Assembly (NCBI GenBank): GCA_033182465.1
Contig: CP137318.1
Location: 3,348,001-3,412,000 of the forward strand
Origin: Sanghuangporus weigelae
Taxonomy: Eukaryota > Basidiomycota > Agaricomycetes > Hymenochaetales > Hymenochaetaceae
Reading direction: 5' to 3'
Length of the DNA: 64,000 nt
The notes under the pieces are model-generated. The model saw nothing but the letters and a program-made list of their open reading frames with translations, did no database searches and was not told where the DNA came from. Position numbers and translations under genes: made by a program. Shown here piece after piece: positions 1 to 12,156 of the stretch (within the stretch, counting starts at the first letter, position 1; each line of letters starts with the position of its first letter).

Positions 1-2
1 TT

Positions 3-161
3 CTTCAGAATGCACATCAAGACGCCTCGCTGGCGAACACAACTATCAAGACTTCCCGTAAATTCGCCTTCTTGAGCAGGCGCAGGAAGTACTTCGGAGC
101 GGATGTATCGGTCATCACTCAGCTGGAGCGAGGAACCGGACTTCTAAAGGGTGTCGACTAG
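3..161 (+). CDS. C-terminal tail of an unidentified gene (partial)
   Basis: A frame open from base 3 runs 52 codons to a TAG at 159-161. The residues are basic in the middle (a run SRRRKYFG) and end in GLLKGVD. The gene must start left of the window. I do not recognise the family. It is supported only by the open frame and by lying in the same orientation as, and about 700 bp before, the next gene. Confidence 0.4.
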   Translation, partial: LQNAHQDASLANTTIKTSRKFAFLSRRRKYFGADVSVITQLERGTGLLKGVD

Positions 162-872
162 CTTCTCTCGTGCTGATGGCTTGTGATTTGGGCGGATTCT
201 TCGCGCGTCCGTGAGTGCGGAGGGCAAGGATGGAGAAACGGAGTAACTTAGGATGCAATATATGGGATTTGTATGAAATCATTAGAAGCTAGGGGCTTTG
301 CGGCTTTGCGTCGAGATATTGATCCCGATACAGATTCCGAGGACCACACGGCGCATCGTGGATGTGGATGACCCAAACATACTGACAATCCTTTCAAGTT
401 TCTTTACCACAGGAGGTGATATGATGTGACCGGTAACCGACACAATTTTACACAATTTTCTATTCTAGAAAGAATGAAGAAAGTAAAAAATTGTGAATGT
501 ACCTTGCTGTTATCGATGCTTGTGGAGAATCAAGAAAGGGTAAAAAAATTGATTGGAATGAAAAAGGGAAGAGAATAGCCGATGTAGAAACTGAATGGAT
601 GTGAGTGGGTGACGGAAGCAGCCGGAACACCGGATTTGGGTTTATCCCGTGTTTTCACTTATTTGGCACAAGCCTGGAAAAAGAAGGAGCGCCCAGCAGA
701 GATCTCAAATTACATACTTTATCCTCTTCTCCCTTCGGTCTTTCTCCCTGCTTACCTCCACCCTCGTCTCCTGCGCCGCGCGACTCACACGACACCGGTC
801 CTTTCGTCTCGAGAGTGTCTGTCCAGGTCGTGTCGTCGCTTCTCGGTGCCCGTCTCCCGACCAGTCTCGGTG
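162..872. promoter_or_regulatory. Intergenic region and probable SRPK promoter
   Basis: There is no convincing gene here. The last ~170 bases (about 700-870) are rich in C and T, as is common just upstream of basidiomycete start codons, and lead directly to the kinase ATG at 873. Short open frames across 605-1121 are by-products of this composition and of exon 1. Confidence 0.5.
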
Positions 873-2832
873 ATGGCACCTTTGGATCCCCAGTCTCAAC
901 AGCAACAGTGCGCAAAGTATCAGTATGTCGTCACCTCGACTGGCCCAAAGATCATCCCTGTGCCTTCAGAGGTCGATTGCAGAGATGAGGAGTCGGCAGC
1001 GGATTACAATTCAGGAGGATATCTCGCTGTCAAGGTCAAGGACTCCTTCAAGGACGGCCGCTATGTCGTACTTAGGAAACTCGGGTGCGTGGCATTGTGG
1101 CTCTGGCCTATCTATTCATAATTGACTTGCCGCATATTTTAGTTGGGGCCATTTCTCCACTGTCTGGCTGATTAAGGATACTCAGTACGCCACACTTTGA
1201 GTTTTGTTGCGATGTTTTGGTGCTAATGTCTTCTCGATCAGTCTGAACCGACATTCTGCGCTCAAGGTTGTCAAATCTGCTAGTCGCTATGCGGAAACGG
1301 CACGCGATGAGATAAAACTGCTGCGCAAGGTGATGAACGCCAATCCTCAGCATCCTGGTCGCGACTTTATCGTATCTTTCCTCGATTCGTTTGCGCATCA
1401 AGGGCCGGAAGAGTTGCATATCTGTATCGTGTTTGAGCCGCTTGGTGAGAACCTGCTGGCCCTTGTTGAGCGGAACAAAACGAAGGGAGTGCCTCGCTCT
1501 CTCGTCAAGGCAATCTCCAAGCAAGTCTTGTTGGGCTTGCAGTACCTCCATGACGAATGTGACCTCGTGCACACCGATATTAAGCCCGAGAACATCAGTG
1601 AGTAATACCGTATCCCAAAATATCCGCCAAGAACTGGAATGACTAATGGCCTCGTTTCCCCAGTGATTGCAATTCCAGACGTCGAAGCCCTTATCCTTGC
1701 AGAATTATCGACATCACCTTCTCCAGCAAGTCGTCGTGTTGGCGTACCTCCCGGGAAATCGCGGACAGGATCTTTACTGATTCCCAAGAAGAACCGGGAT
1801 CGCCATGTGCAAATTTTCAACTCTCAGCCTCTTCCCAGTCCAACGTCTGCTAGTTCGAGTAGGTCGAGCAGTCCTGGAAGTCGTGGGGGGTTGCGTATGT
1901 CACAGATCATGAGCCCTCTCAATACTAACGGCGCATCCTCTTCTGAGGGAAAAGGTCTGGTCGGCTCGGCGCCTCAATCTGGTATCGAATCTATCTCTAC
2001 GTCAGTCGCTAGCTCCGTAGCTTCGGCTTCAATCGTATCTTCCACTCCGCCTACGTCACTAGGGTCCGCAGTGTCCAAACTAGACTCACCTCCGGATGTG
2101 GATGGTGCGGAAAAAGGCGTCCCTTCTAATCTACTTATCACACCCAAGGAGGCGCCCTTACCGAAACAGAACAATGGTCCTTCTTTGCTTACACAGACTG
2201 CGCCAGCAGAACTCAAGCCAGAACTCAACGCCCCGGTGTCGGATTCGGATAAGACCATGCGATGTCCAACTCCTCCACCGGCGTATTGTGAGATTCCAAT
2301 TCAGATAAAGATCGCGGACCTCGGGAATGCTACCCCTTCACGTGTACATTACACCGAGGACATTCAAACCCGACAATATCGCTCGCCTGAAGCAATTCTA
2401 GGGCGATCAGATTGGGATCACACTGTGGATATTTGGAGTGTGGCTTGCGTGATCTTCGAACTGCTCACGGCGGAATATCTTTTCGATCCTCAATCTCAGA
2501 GTTCCCTGTTCAGCAAAGATGACGATCATATGGCACAAATTATCGAGCTGCTGGGTGACTTCGCTCTCGACGCGAAGATGGGAGGAAAATACAGCCGTGA
2601 AATATTTGATTCTCAGGGCAATCTAAGGTATATCAAGACGCTCAAGCCGTGGCCGCTGAAACGCGTGATGATGGAGAAGTATCTTTTCACTGAACGCGAT
2701 GCACAAAGCCTATGTGATTTCCTTGAGCCGATGCTGCGCAGTGACTTCCGAGCGCGCGCGCGGGCCAGTGATATGATTAACCATCCATGGCTTGAATCGG
2801 TGGACGAAGTCCAGGATGGTGACTGCCTATGA
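873..2832 (+). CDS. SRPK: SR-protein-specific kinase (SRPK/Dsk1/Sky1 family)
   Basis: Serine kinase expected to phosphorylate RS-domain splicing and mRNA-export factors. Four exons: 873-1084, 1143-1184, 1242-1597 and 1664-2832, giving 592 residues in frame; the introns are 57-66 nt with GT-AG ends. Visible kinase marks are the glycine loop LGWGHFSTVWL across the first two junctions, the lysine in ALKVVKS, the catalytic loop VHTDIKPEN, DLGNA in place of DFG, and TRQYRSPE in the activation region. Between IAIPDVE and IKIADLGNA lies a Ser/Pro-rich insert of roughly 190 residues, the divided kinase domain typical of SRPKs, whose spacer controls localisation in known members. The ATG at 873 gives an N-terminus ending in the YxxGGY-type motif that precedes SRPK kinase domains. 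No breaks are seen. Confidence 0.93.
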
Positions 2833-4482
2833 CGTCGCCTACTCCTTGCATGTCTCCTCTTGTTCCTCCCTCTTACTCTCTCTTGGCCCTCATCCATGCA
2901 ATTTTCCTAAATGCATCCGCTCACTGGCATCAAGTCTCGTAGATTCATCTTTCATCTCTTATTTAGACGTTACAGCTACTCCTCCGCATCAGTGCTCAAT
3001 TCCTATACTATTACGCCCCTGCTCTACCTTCACGCGGTCGGGCTTCACTTACCATCCACATATTTATCCGATCCCTTCTTCCTCTCGATCCCCCGATCGT
3101 GATCGCCGTTCGTTGTTCTTTTCCAATCGGTTTCTGCCTACTTCTGCGTACAATGGGGACGTGCAATACCCGCCCTCTTACTATCTTCCATGCACCCCAC
3201 TTCGATTTCTTTTGTGCAGTCTGCACTCCATCTTCCGCGGCGCTTTCCCCCTTCATTTTCTATTTCATTCGTGGCTTGTATCCGAGTATCCTCTTTCCTC
3301 GTACATATTATCTGGGTGTTGTTTCTCCCTCGTCTTCTGCCGACTGTAGCTATGTTGCCTTTTTCTTATTCTTTAGTTTGCTTTGGTTTCCTCTCCACTT
3401 TTTTCTCGTCTTCCAGACTCCTTTCATCGATATCTGTAAAGCGCAACCCCTAGACATAGGCGCAGTACTTTACCCTCTCTCTCACTCCTGTCATCATGTC
3501 GCCATTACCAATGTCTCGATATCTTCCGCATTTCCCTTGTCATTTTTGCTCATCCCCTTTTCTGATTCCGTGTCCTTCTCTCTATTTCTTAGGCGTGAAA
3601 GTACGCCAGTAGTTAGTATTAGGTTCGTAGTGTAAATGGCTCGCGATTGGATGGACGTTTTAATGCAATTCTTTTTTTCTCTTGATCTCTCAAAAAATTA
3701 CGCTTTGTTTTATCATATTTGTTTGTGTTTGTTTGTGTATGACCCTGTGTGTGCGCGTTTCGAATCATGAATTAATTGGCCTGGTGATAAGACACGGACT
3801 TTCGGTTGTCGGTTGTCGGTTGTCGGTCCTGAACACTTCCTGAACGGGCTTGTGTTGGCTCGGCGTTAAAAGACGCAAGCTGTGTGCAGATCAAGGGGAC
3901 TGATTGTGTAGCGTAGATGGGCTTCTGGGGACGTCATAGATAAACGAACGGGAAGTCATGGGATGGGACTGCTTTTGATAAGTTCGAGGTCTGGATTGGA
4001 TTGAGACGGACTTATGTACGTCTTTCGCGGGTCTGGGTTTTAGGCACTAGTCTTATCTAGGTGGCTAGAGTTGCACGGATGCCTCCTAGTAGCCGTCAAT
4101 TGTGAGGTTGAGAGCTGGTAGCAGTGTTTCGGAGGAGCATATTTTGTTCGTTCTTTTACTTCCGAGTCGAAGTAAGTAGATTAAGTAGATTTGATTTATT
4201 CAGATTCGGATTCAGGCGTTTTTTTTTTTTTTTGCACTTGAGCCTTCTTAGGGTCGTCTTTCACCGAATTTCACAGGAGGAACAACTTAACGGGCCGCGT
4301 AATCATGTAGGCAGACGAAAGGCTCGAATGTAGGATTTTTGTCCTCGCGTTCGTATTGTACAGATTGAAAATGAGTCAGACCCTCTAGTTCAAAAAAGTT
4401 TGATGCAGAATATTGGATGGCCTTTGACGGACAGGACTCACTCACGACACGGTCAGAGATAGAGGAGAAGCGTTAGTATTGG

Positions 4483-4528
<46 letters not shown>

Positions 4529-5044
4529 AAAAAGTCCAAATTTCTAAAGATTAAAGATAAAGACTCGACCGCCTCCGAGTCAGTCGATTCATCCAGACCC
4601 ACGTGAATATCAAAGAGAAGAAAAATAACTACAGATAGCAAGCTATCTACGTATACGAGAATATACAAGTAGCAAAACAAGTACTACCCCTGGCTACAAA
4701 ACATTGAGACTAACAACGTAGCGCAGCAGTATACGTGAAAAGAAAGAAAGGTTGGTATACAGACTATACGCTAAGTCCGGAAAAGTCGTCACAACAGTCA
4801 TGAACAATAGACAAGCAGTAGGTAAGGAGGTACGTGAAAGCGTCAGGTGAAATGAAAGGACATAGAACTCGTAGCGACAGACGTGCGACTGACTCGCAGA
4901 GTAATAGGACAATGGGTGCGGCGTGGTGTCGTGGTTAGCGAAGTCAAGATTGAAGACAAACAATAAATCGTTAGGCTTTGGAATGTTCGTAAAAATTGAA
5001 TTTTTAAGAGTCCGATATGTAAAGAGCGATGGCTCCGTTGCAAC
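2833..5044. other. Long convergent intergenic region; pyrimidine-rich, with a poly-T tract
   Basis: This lies between the 3' ends of the SRPK gene (+) and the chitin deacetylase gene (-). About 2850-3600 is strongly CT-rich on the plus strand, which produces long open frames full of Ser, Leu, Phe and Pro that look like composition rather than coding. A heptamer CGGTTGT is repeated about three times near 3803. I see no gene. Confidence 0.5.
4488..4527. repeat. Uninterrupted 40-base poly-T tract
   Basis: Forty consecutive T on the plus strand. It could be a mononucleotide microsatellite or the A-tail of a minus-strand retroposed sequence. No recognisable retroposed body is seen next to it. Confidence 0.9.
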
Positions 5045-6871
5045 TCAGAGCATTAGAGAACCGACACCGAGGAGGGCTCCGACGATGCATGACACGATTA
5101 GAGCCTGAGCAGGGAGCAAGCTCGGAAGAGCCGTCGGTGCGGCTGCTGATGCTGAACTCGAACCGGTTGATGCAGCACCTCCAGATGTTAAGCCTATAAC
5201 ACACGTAATCAAAATCAACATCCGAAGTATCCGACGACTGGTATTGGTACTCACTTCCTGACGGAGGCGGGTTTGTCGAGTTGTCATTCGTCTCAATGTA
5301 TGCATTCGCCATCGGCATGTTGAAACACGAGACAACAGGTGTGATATTGAAAGCCGGCTGGTGAGCAAGTGCCTGAGGAAGAATATACCCTGTGGCAAGC
5401 TCCACGGACTGCTCAAACAGATCGTGCTCAAGAACGATGAAGCCGGTATCAATCGATGATGCTACAACCAAAATGCATCATTATCCGATATTCAAATGAG
5501 TTGAGGAAACTCCTAACCGTTGCCGATGATTTCGTTGAAGTTCTCGACGACCTGGGACGATGAAATAGTGCCGGCATTGATATTGAAATCACCTGTGTCA
5601 AATGTCGCTGTAGTACTCAGACGCGTCCAAATGACGGGCTTGAGGCCCATGGCTAGCGCGATAGTCCGAACACGGTCACTGATATACGGCACTTAGTTCG
5701 AGAAAATGGACTAGAATGTTTTCTTATAACTTACTCTATATCGCCAAATGGCGGACGGAAAGTATTGGGTGTCACACCGAGGATATCCTTGGTGATTTTC
5801 TTCGTCCACCCAAACTCCGCGATGATTTCCTCATTAGTCAGAGTCGTAAGTGGCGGATGACTCCAGGTGTGCACACCGATTTGGTGTCCGCCCATGTATT
5901 CCGTCTGCAGCGTATGGGGGAACTCGAGGATCCGAGAACCGATAGTAAAGAATGTCGTCTTCAACTGATGCTCATCTAGATACTAGACACAGCCCACTTG
6001 TTAAATGAACGAAATTGATAGAATGCATAACATGAAGACAAACCTGAAGAAGGTTCGGTGTGTAGAACGCAGGGCCGTCATCGTAAGTTAATCCCCAGTG
6101 CAATGTATCAGGGCAAGCAACGATGTCGGTATCACGCGTGCAACCGCCACATGTCCACCAGCAGCGAGAAGTGTCGGCCACTGCGTCTGGATTGGCTGAG
6201 CAAGCAGCAGAGCCCACCGTCACGCTAATGTTAGGTATACTGTTGGTGCCGATGAGATATTAATGAACCCCGGAACAACAGCGTGCCGAAGAAAACTTAC
6301 GAGAAGCCACTGTTTTGCACGTCCTGAATCCATTGTTGAACCTCTGTAGAGTTAGTTGGAGGCGGCCTGTCCATCGGAGGATAGTTCGTGCTGATTAATC
6401 CCGCCGAAACTAGACACATCCAGAAATGGTTAGTGCCGCCCTATCTCAAAAGTAAAAACTGAGAAAAGAAGACTGACTGTCAGGAAGAGAGGGTGCGTTG
6501 GGAATCGCGGAAGGCGTCACGCCTGGGGTAGCAGTGGACGGAAGGGGGATCGTTGCACTGGACACCTGCTGAGCCGTTATCGAAGCCAACGGGACGGCAG
6601 TCGGGTTTGTCGATATGAGCGACACGGAAATCTGAGTGACGCTCGTCGCATTTCCTGATGCCGTCACATTCACGGAGGAAGAGCCTGGGGGCACAGCAGA
6701 GCCTGAACTGGATGGAACTGGCGCCGAAGAACTTGGCGGAGGTGTCGATCCTCCGGATGATGATGACGACGGCGCCTGGCGAGGATAGATGTATCGAGGC
6801 GGATGATCTGCACATGCGAGGGCGACGAGAGGGAGATGGGCGGAGACTGTTGCGAGGACGGCAAACTTCAT
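5045..6871 (-). CDS. CDA: Chitin deacetylase, CE4/NodB family, secreted and probably GPI-anchored
   Basis: Converts cell-wall chitin to chitosan by removing acetyl groups. Seven exons on the minus strand: 6871-6478, 6409-6301, 6224-6044, 5982-5735, 5678-5518, 5461-5255 and 5193-5045, giving 482 residues; the six introns are 56-76 nt and all keep frame. The N-terminus (MKFAVLATVSAHLPLVALAC) is a signal peptide, followed by a Ser/Pro/Thr-rich stalk. A cysteine-containing segment (CWWTCGGCTRDTDIVAC) leads into CE4 motif 1 (LTYDDGP, catalytic Asp plus metal Asp), motif 2 (HTWSHP, metal histidines) and motif 3 (RPPFGD). A Ser/Ala-rich region and a hydrophobic C-terminus (LIVSCIVGALLGVGSLML) fit a GPI-attachment signal. 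It is convergent with the SRPK gene and lies downstream of the NAP-family gene in the same direction. Confidence 0.93.
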
Positions 6872-7166
6872 TGTTGAATGGGCGGGAAGATGAGAGTTGA
6901 AGGAAGAGCAGTCCTCGAGTCTCACGGACACGGGGCAGCGTGCTCGCGTTGAAGTTCGTTGAACTTGTTTGATGTCATACATAAATGATTACGGAAGCAC
7001 GACACACTAAAAATACATCGGCACATCGGCACACTAATACTCTCTCATTTCTCGATTCATAACATAACTTCTAGATATAGCAGGCAAACTAAAAATAAAA
7101 AACATTACTCAGCTGCCGTTGCAATGCCGGCAACGCCTTTTTCATGAGCACAGTGACCCCTCAGTG

Positions 7167-8317
7167 CTAGTGCTTCCTCTGCTTCTTCGGCTCGGGCTTC
7201 TCCAGGTCAATCTCCTCAGCTTCGTCCTCGTCCTCCTCGTCCTCTTCGCTGTCCTCATCAAGAAGGTTCAGCTCGAATTTACCAGTGAACAGGTTGATCG
7301 CCTCCGGGAATACACTTTGCGTGATTAACAGGCCGATCTAGAAAATCGAACAAAAATGAAATCAATGAAATTAGTCGCATCATGAAACAGGGTGCGAAAT
7401 ACAAACGACACCTACATCCAGTGGATCTTCCTCATGTTCGAAATAATTGAAGAAGCTGCCTGCCTCCACGACGTCCCCGTCATCAATAACGCGCGGCTGT
7501 AGCTTTGTTAAGTTCACCGCGTCACTCTTCCAGTTGATCGAGATTTTCTGGAATGGTCCCTTCTATAAGTACGCTCAACCGCGAGGCCACAACTAATAAC
7601 GCACCTGAGGCTCAATGTCCCGGGTCCAGTCAAAGTCGAGCATCGACGGTGTGATGCCATCTTCGTCTGGCTTTTCGTCTTTTGCCGCAGGAGGTGGCGT
7701 GTACTTGTACACCTTCTTCAGCACCTTGTCGCTGAAGTACGGATTTTCTCCAAAGTACTATGTACAGCGCCAGTGCTCAATGCCGTGCATCACTTAGAAG
7801 AACCGAGGACCGAGGTCGACTCACGAATTCAATAGTAAAGGCGCGAGGCTCGGCAGGATCGCGTACGACCCATAGGTCCTCCAGCGTAGCAATCGTCTTT
7901 TGGTCGTCCGGGTGCTGTACGTGAGGCGCAAACTCTGGGTGGTTGACCAGAGCGACGGCCCAGAATTTTGGGATCGTCTTCACGATTTCGCGGCGCTTTT
8001 TGTATATGGGCTCCATACGCTTCACAGATCCGAATTCTGCGCGTCGTTTGAACGCAGGGAACGCAGAGACAGTGAGGTCATGAGCAACGTCGCAACGGAG
8101 GGATGAACAGACGAAACGTATAGGGGAGAAAAGAGCAAGTCAATAATTCATTCTCACAAAGAAATGGAGTTGGTGCATTACCAGTTATGAGCTCAGCGCG
8201 TAACACATCCGCACCAATATCCTCTAGCTTCTTCTGCACCTCGTCCGAAATCTCGATGTCGAACAGGTTCTTGACATCATCGCCCACGGGCGACGCAGGG
8301 CGCTTCTTTCCGGACAT
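7167..8317 (-). CDS. Nucleosome-assembly protein, SET/TAF-Ibeta (Vps75-like) family
   Basis: Histone chaperone expected to bind H3-H4 or H2A-H2B and act in chromatin assembly. Five exons on the minus strand: 8317-8182, 8036-7825, 7757-7605, 7562-7416 and 7337-7167, giving 272 residues, all in frame. The N-terminal ~50 residues form the dimerisation-helix region (EVQKKLEDIGADVLRAE), followed by the earmuff fold with MEPIYKKRREIVKTIPKFW, a well-known NAP/SET signature, and YFGENPYFSDKVLKK. The C-terminus is a long acidic tail of Glu/Asp ending in basic KKQRKH. The length and the spacing of the two helices favour SET rather than canonical Nap1. The 42-nt intron 3 is short. The ATG at 8317 is the only plausible start. 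Confidence 0.9.
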
Positions 8318-8631
8318 GGCGCTTGTTCGCTTTTCAGTACGACGTGAGAAGAGTCTTTCCCTTTTTTTTTCCCTCTCAGTGAAGTGGGATGTTCGTGTGG
8401 AGGGTTTTTAGCACCGAAAGAGAGGACGATGAAGGCGATTAATTAAAGTGATGATACAAGGAAGAAGCAAGAGAGCGAGGTCGAGGTCGGTTGGTTGGTT
8501 GAGAAGAAGACAGGACAACAGGGAAAGTACAGCGACCTGCCAAGGGGCTCAACCAATTTCCTTTTTTTTCTTTTTCGGTCTTCGCCGAAATGAATGAATT
8601 GATATTGGCGCCGATCAGTTTACAGATTATA

Positions 8632-9268
8632 TAAGGTAGGGAAAGTATAAACTCGACTAGCTGTGACGCGCGTCGCGCGACCCTGACCTTCCTCATTTGG
8701 CACAACAACACAACTCTTTAATTCTGCCTCCCACACCTCAGAAGCATACATTTGTCCTGCGTACATGTCTTTGGATTGTAGATACCTACAGATATATGTT
8801 TTTAAATTTCCGAAATACTAAGATTTGGCCGACCAATTAAGGAAACAAGTTTTTTTGCACCAAATGGCTCAGAATTCATTTTCAATCATCCTGGCGAAGT
8901 TTCAGAAATTTTTGAAATTTTGACCTCTGGATTTTTGCCGCTTCCCGGAAAACTCCGAATGACTAATACAGCCTATATATAGTAATTTTATGCTTAGTTA
9001 ACCGTTATTAGTAAGAGTCATTTCTTATGGATTCCATGGGTACTTGGAACTCAGCATAGACTTGCTTAAACATCATAAAAAGCATTCTATCATACATTAA
9101 GACACATTGGCAGGCTGACGCTATGATATTTTGGTGTTCAACAACTACTGGGATATCTGACCTCGAGATTTTTGCCGCTAGGGTCCTTCCTAATTGGGCT
9201 AGATCAGGGACTTTCAGGGTCATCAGTCACATGTGACAGCTAGTCGAGTTTATACTTTCCCTACCTTA
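8632..9268. mobile_element. MITE-like element with 33-bp terminal inverted repeats
   Basis: The 33 bases at 8632-8664 are the exact reverse complement of 9236-9268. The outermost TA could be a TA target duplication, leaving a 31-bp TIR that begins AGGTAGGGAAAG. The interior (~570 bp) is AT-rich with no convincing transposase, so it would be a non-autonomous DNA element. A short motif around GATTTTTGCCGCT occurs twice inside (near 8932 and 9168). It sits between the divergent NAP-family and 347-residue genes, so it may contribute promoter sequence. Confidence 0.75.
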
Positions 9269-9426
9269 CTTACATCATCCATTATTACTCTCAGAAGTCG
9301 TTAGTCAGCCGGATTAATGTAAGCAAGAGAGAATGTAGAGTAGAGGAATCCTAGTCCCCACCATCATCGCCACGTCTTGTTGCGCTCCCACACTCTTCCC
9401 CTCCCCCTCCTCTTGACCTTGTTATC

Positions 9427-10641
9427 ATGTCTTACACAAGCTGGCAGGCCGGTAAGTTCGAATACAGGTTTCACTCGTACTGTCCCTGACTGGCTCCATC
9501 CAGCCCCAGAAGAACTGCGGCAGTTTGCTGGCCTTCTGGAGACTTTGGGAAAGAAAGGTGATTTTGCTCTGCCTTGCGGTGTTATACTCCATGCTTGATA
9601 CAAGTAACTAGATCTAGAAAAAGAGACAAACAGGAAGGCCATTCGCGAAGTGTTCAGTAATGACATGCTCGCTGTAGTACACAAAGCGGCCGTAACCTTT
9701 ACGAGAGTAGACGAGTACCTCACTATGCTTCGCCGCAAAGCAAGGACCACGGAACAACAAGAAATGGCGCTCGAAGAAACGATAAAGGATATGAATTTGA
9801 CGGAGTCCTTGGTCAATACCGTAGGTTCCTTGTCCTTGTTTCGGCTTAAGGACGAGCTCTCATAAGTTTCCTTTCTAAGGTGTATCGAAGCGAGGCGAAG
9901 CGGGAAATGCCGCCGGGAGTAATCGAAGAAGCTCTGAAAGTTATTTATGAAGCAGTAGACGTTTGGCTAAAGTCGGGTTTATCGCAGAGCAAGGAAATGC
10001 TTGCGCGCATACGAGCCACAGATCACGATTGGAATATCGAGGAAGCAAGAGACTCTGATGGACACGTTAGTCCCGAAAAACTGACGAGGAAGCTTTGGGA
10101 ACTGTTCGATAGATTTCCGCATTTGGAACATGATAAGACGGACTCAGAGTTGCTATCACTATCAAAGCATTTCTGTCAAGAGCTATCGTCCTGGAACAGC
10201 ATCGCAAGGATATATTTACGTACTGGCAAGAATGCGCCGCGATCTGAAGAGATCTTCGTTCGTATAAACCGGGCGGCGCTATGTTTCCCAAATGGAAACG
10301 AATCATATACGATCTTATCTATGTTGCTTTTTGCGCCAAGAGATCCAGATTGGTCTCGGTTTGTGAAGGAGGTCAGTTCTCAGGCGTGGCAGCAATCTTT
10401 GCCGGATTCGGATGATTCGAGCGACTCTGGGAGCAACTCCGACATCCTCATTGATCTGGATTTATCGGGAATGCAGGCGCTTGACCCTGGAATGGAAATT
10501 CCACTGACTTTCGAGGGGCTGAAGGCTCTTAACTTGGTAGAGGAGAATAAGGTGTTTACGAAGCGGGTCAAGGATGCGCAGGACGCTCTGATCACAAGGC
10601 TCAAACGTCTTGAGCAACTGAACAGTAGCGAAATTGGATGA
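9427..10641 (+). CDS. Unidentified 347-residue protein
   Basis: Four exons: 9427-9451, 9504-9557, 9618-9820 and 9880-10641. The introns are 52-60 nt with GT-AG ends, and the total of 1,044 nt stays in frame. The first exon encodes only MSYTSWQA. The protein looks helical and charged (for instance TMLRRKARTTEQQEMALEET), with an acidic serine stretch (DSDDSSDSGSNSD) around residue 270 and a C-terminal helix rich in Lys, Glu and Leu. There is no signal peptide or membrane segment. I do not recognise the family. The regular intron structure and long last exon argue that it is real. It is the last host gene before the repeat-rich block. Confidence 0.75.
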
Positions 10642-11129
10642 AGACATCAATGCGAAAGAAGTTCGAGGTGAGGAAGATTCGACGCTGCACGTGTATGGAA
10701 TAGCCTACCAATCACTGTGTTACGGAAGAAATAATACATGTGTGTGTAGGTGTGCTAGGTCACAAATCGCGTGACTACAGTCACTGCGTATTAAGAAATA
10801 TATTACATGTCCGTGTAGATTTGGGTAGGTCACGTAACCCGTGACTAACCAAGCTTTGTACATTATCTAAATGGAATCCAGGCTAGATTGCGATTGTATA
10901 ACCAGCACTGGTCTAGCTCGGACTGTGTAGATGAAATAGGTGGTACATTCATGTAGATATGCATACATGACCTACATTTTCATGTGTAGGCCTGCACACA
11001 TTTACTCTCTGCTTTGCTGCCTCGGCATTCAGAAATTTTGTTTTCCATTTTCAGACCAATTTATAATTATATTTGATTAGAAAATATCAAAATACATGCG
11101 AACTACCAAACCCTCTCAGTAATAACTTT
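10642..11129. repeat. Repeat-rich stretch with TGTAGA/TCTACA motifs and a degenerate tandem duplication
   Basis: There is no gene. Two diverged copies of a ~65-bp unit lie near 10725-10850, each with GAAATA-TACATG, GTGTAG and GTGACTA. The motif TGTAGA or its complement recurs to about 11000. The same motif family appears at 12190-12370, 13930-13955 and 52490-52800, on the other side of the LTR-element block. Confidence 0.5.
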
Positions 11130-12075
11130 AGACATGGCTCAGCAAGAGGAGGTCTTGGGTCCTCTCCGAGGTGTGACCCTTGAGGATAGCAGCCTAGACG
11201 GCGGCACCATATGTACGCAACAGCCTCATCTAGGTTGATAGACTTGCATGGCTCCTTGCCACTGAAGAAGTCAGAAATGACGCACATTCACTTTCGTACA
11301 CCTGAATGATCACAACAGACTGTCTGTTAGTGCTCTTCGAGAAGATCTTGGATTTTTTTACCATATATGACAGTCTCATCTGAATTGATAGACTTGCATG
11401 GCTCCTTGCTGTCGAAGAAGTGAGACACGAGCTGGACAATACGAGGGATACGGGTAGAGCTGCTGACAAGGACAATCTCGTGGACATTGTACTTGTCAAT
11501 CTTGGAGTCCTGGATAACCTTCTTGACAGGCTCAAGCATGGAACGGAAGAGATCCTGGCACAGCTCCTCGAATTGTGCATGGGTAATTGAGGTGTAGAAG
11601 TTGATACCCTCTCAGAGCGAATCAGTCCTAATGGTTGTCTGCGCTGCCGACGAGAGCATACACTTCACATGCTTGCAGGCAGTATGAAATCAGCGAAGAG
11701 TATGAAGGTTTGATGAGAGATCTAAGAAAATCAGACTCAATATTGTGATCGTGCATCATCACAATGAATTAAAAATACAAACACCTCTTATTCTTGCGCT
11801 TGAACTCCTGAACGAAGTGATTTAGGAGGCAATTGTCAAAGTCCTCGCCAAATGAGTGTTGCCAGTGGTGGCCTTTACTTTGAAGATACCCTCCTCCATG
11901 GTCGAGAACGACACATCAAAGGAGTCTCCACCAAGGCCAAAAATAACGACATTGCGCTCACCTTGGACCTTCTTGTCAAGATCATACACGGTAGCAGCCA
12001 CGTCGACTCATTGATGATTCGGAGTACGTTGAGGCCAGGGCCCGGCAATAGGTACTTACTTGAAGTGGCACAATG
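11130..12075 (-). pseudogene. Hsp70 relic with internal partial duplication
   Basis: Minus-strand fragments match cytosolic Hsp70 in order: NVLRIINE near 12030, then a segment equivalent to ERNVVIFDLGGGTFDVS in shifted frames, [12 protein letters not shown] near 11800, a ~110-nt insertion that starts GTGTTTG and ends CAAG and may be a kept intron, then [23 protein letters not shown] and [15 protein letters not shown] near 11420-11530. The [11 protein letters not shown] segment occurs twice (near 11390 and 11240), so the 3' part is duplicated. Several frame changes and stops lie between the pieces, and the ATPase N-terminus and substrate-binding C-terminus are missing. The intron-like insertion suggests a DNA-level copy rather than a processed one. 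Confidence 0.8.
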
Positions 12076-12156
12076 ACAGAGACAAGAGGACAAGTGACTA
12101 CGCATCAGGAATGTGCACAAGTCCTCAAATACTGGACCCGCTGTGTAGATTTGCAT

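Noticed and set aside
2792-3635. Long plus-strand frames in the CT-rich region
   Set aside because: Composition is dominated by Ser, Leu, Phe and Pro from pyrimidine bias, with no domain and no splice structure.
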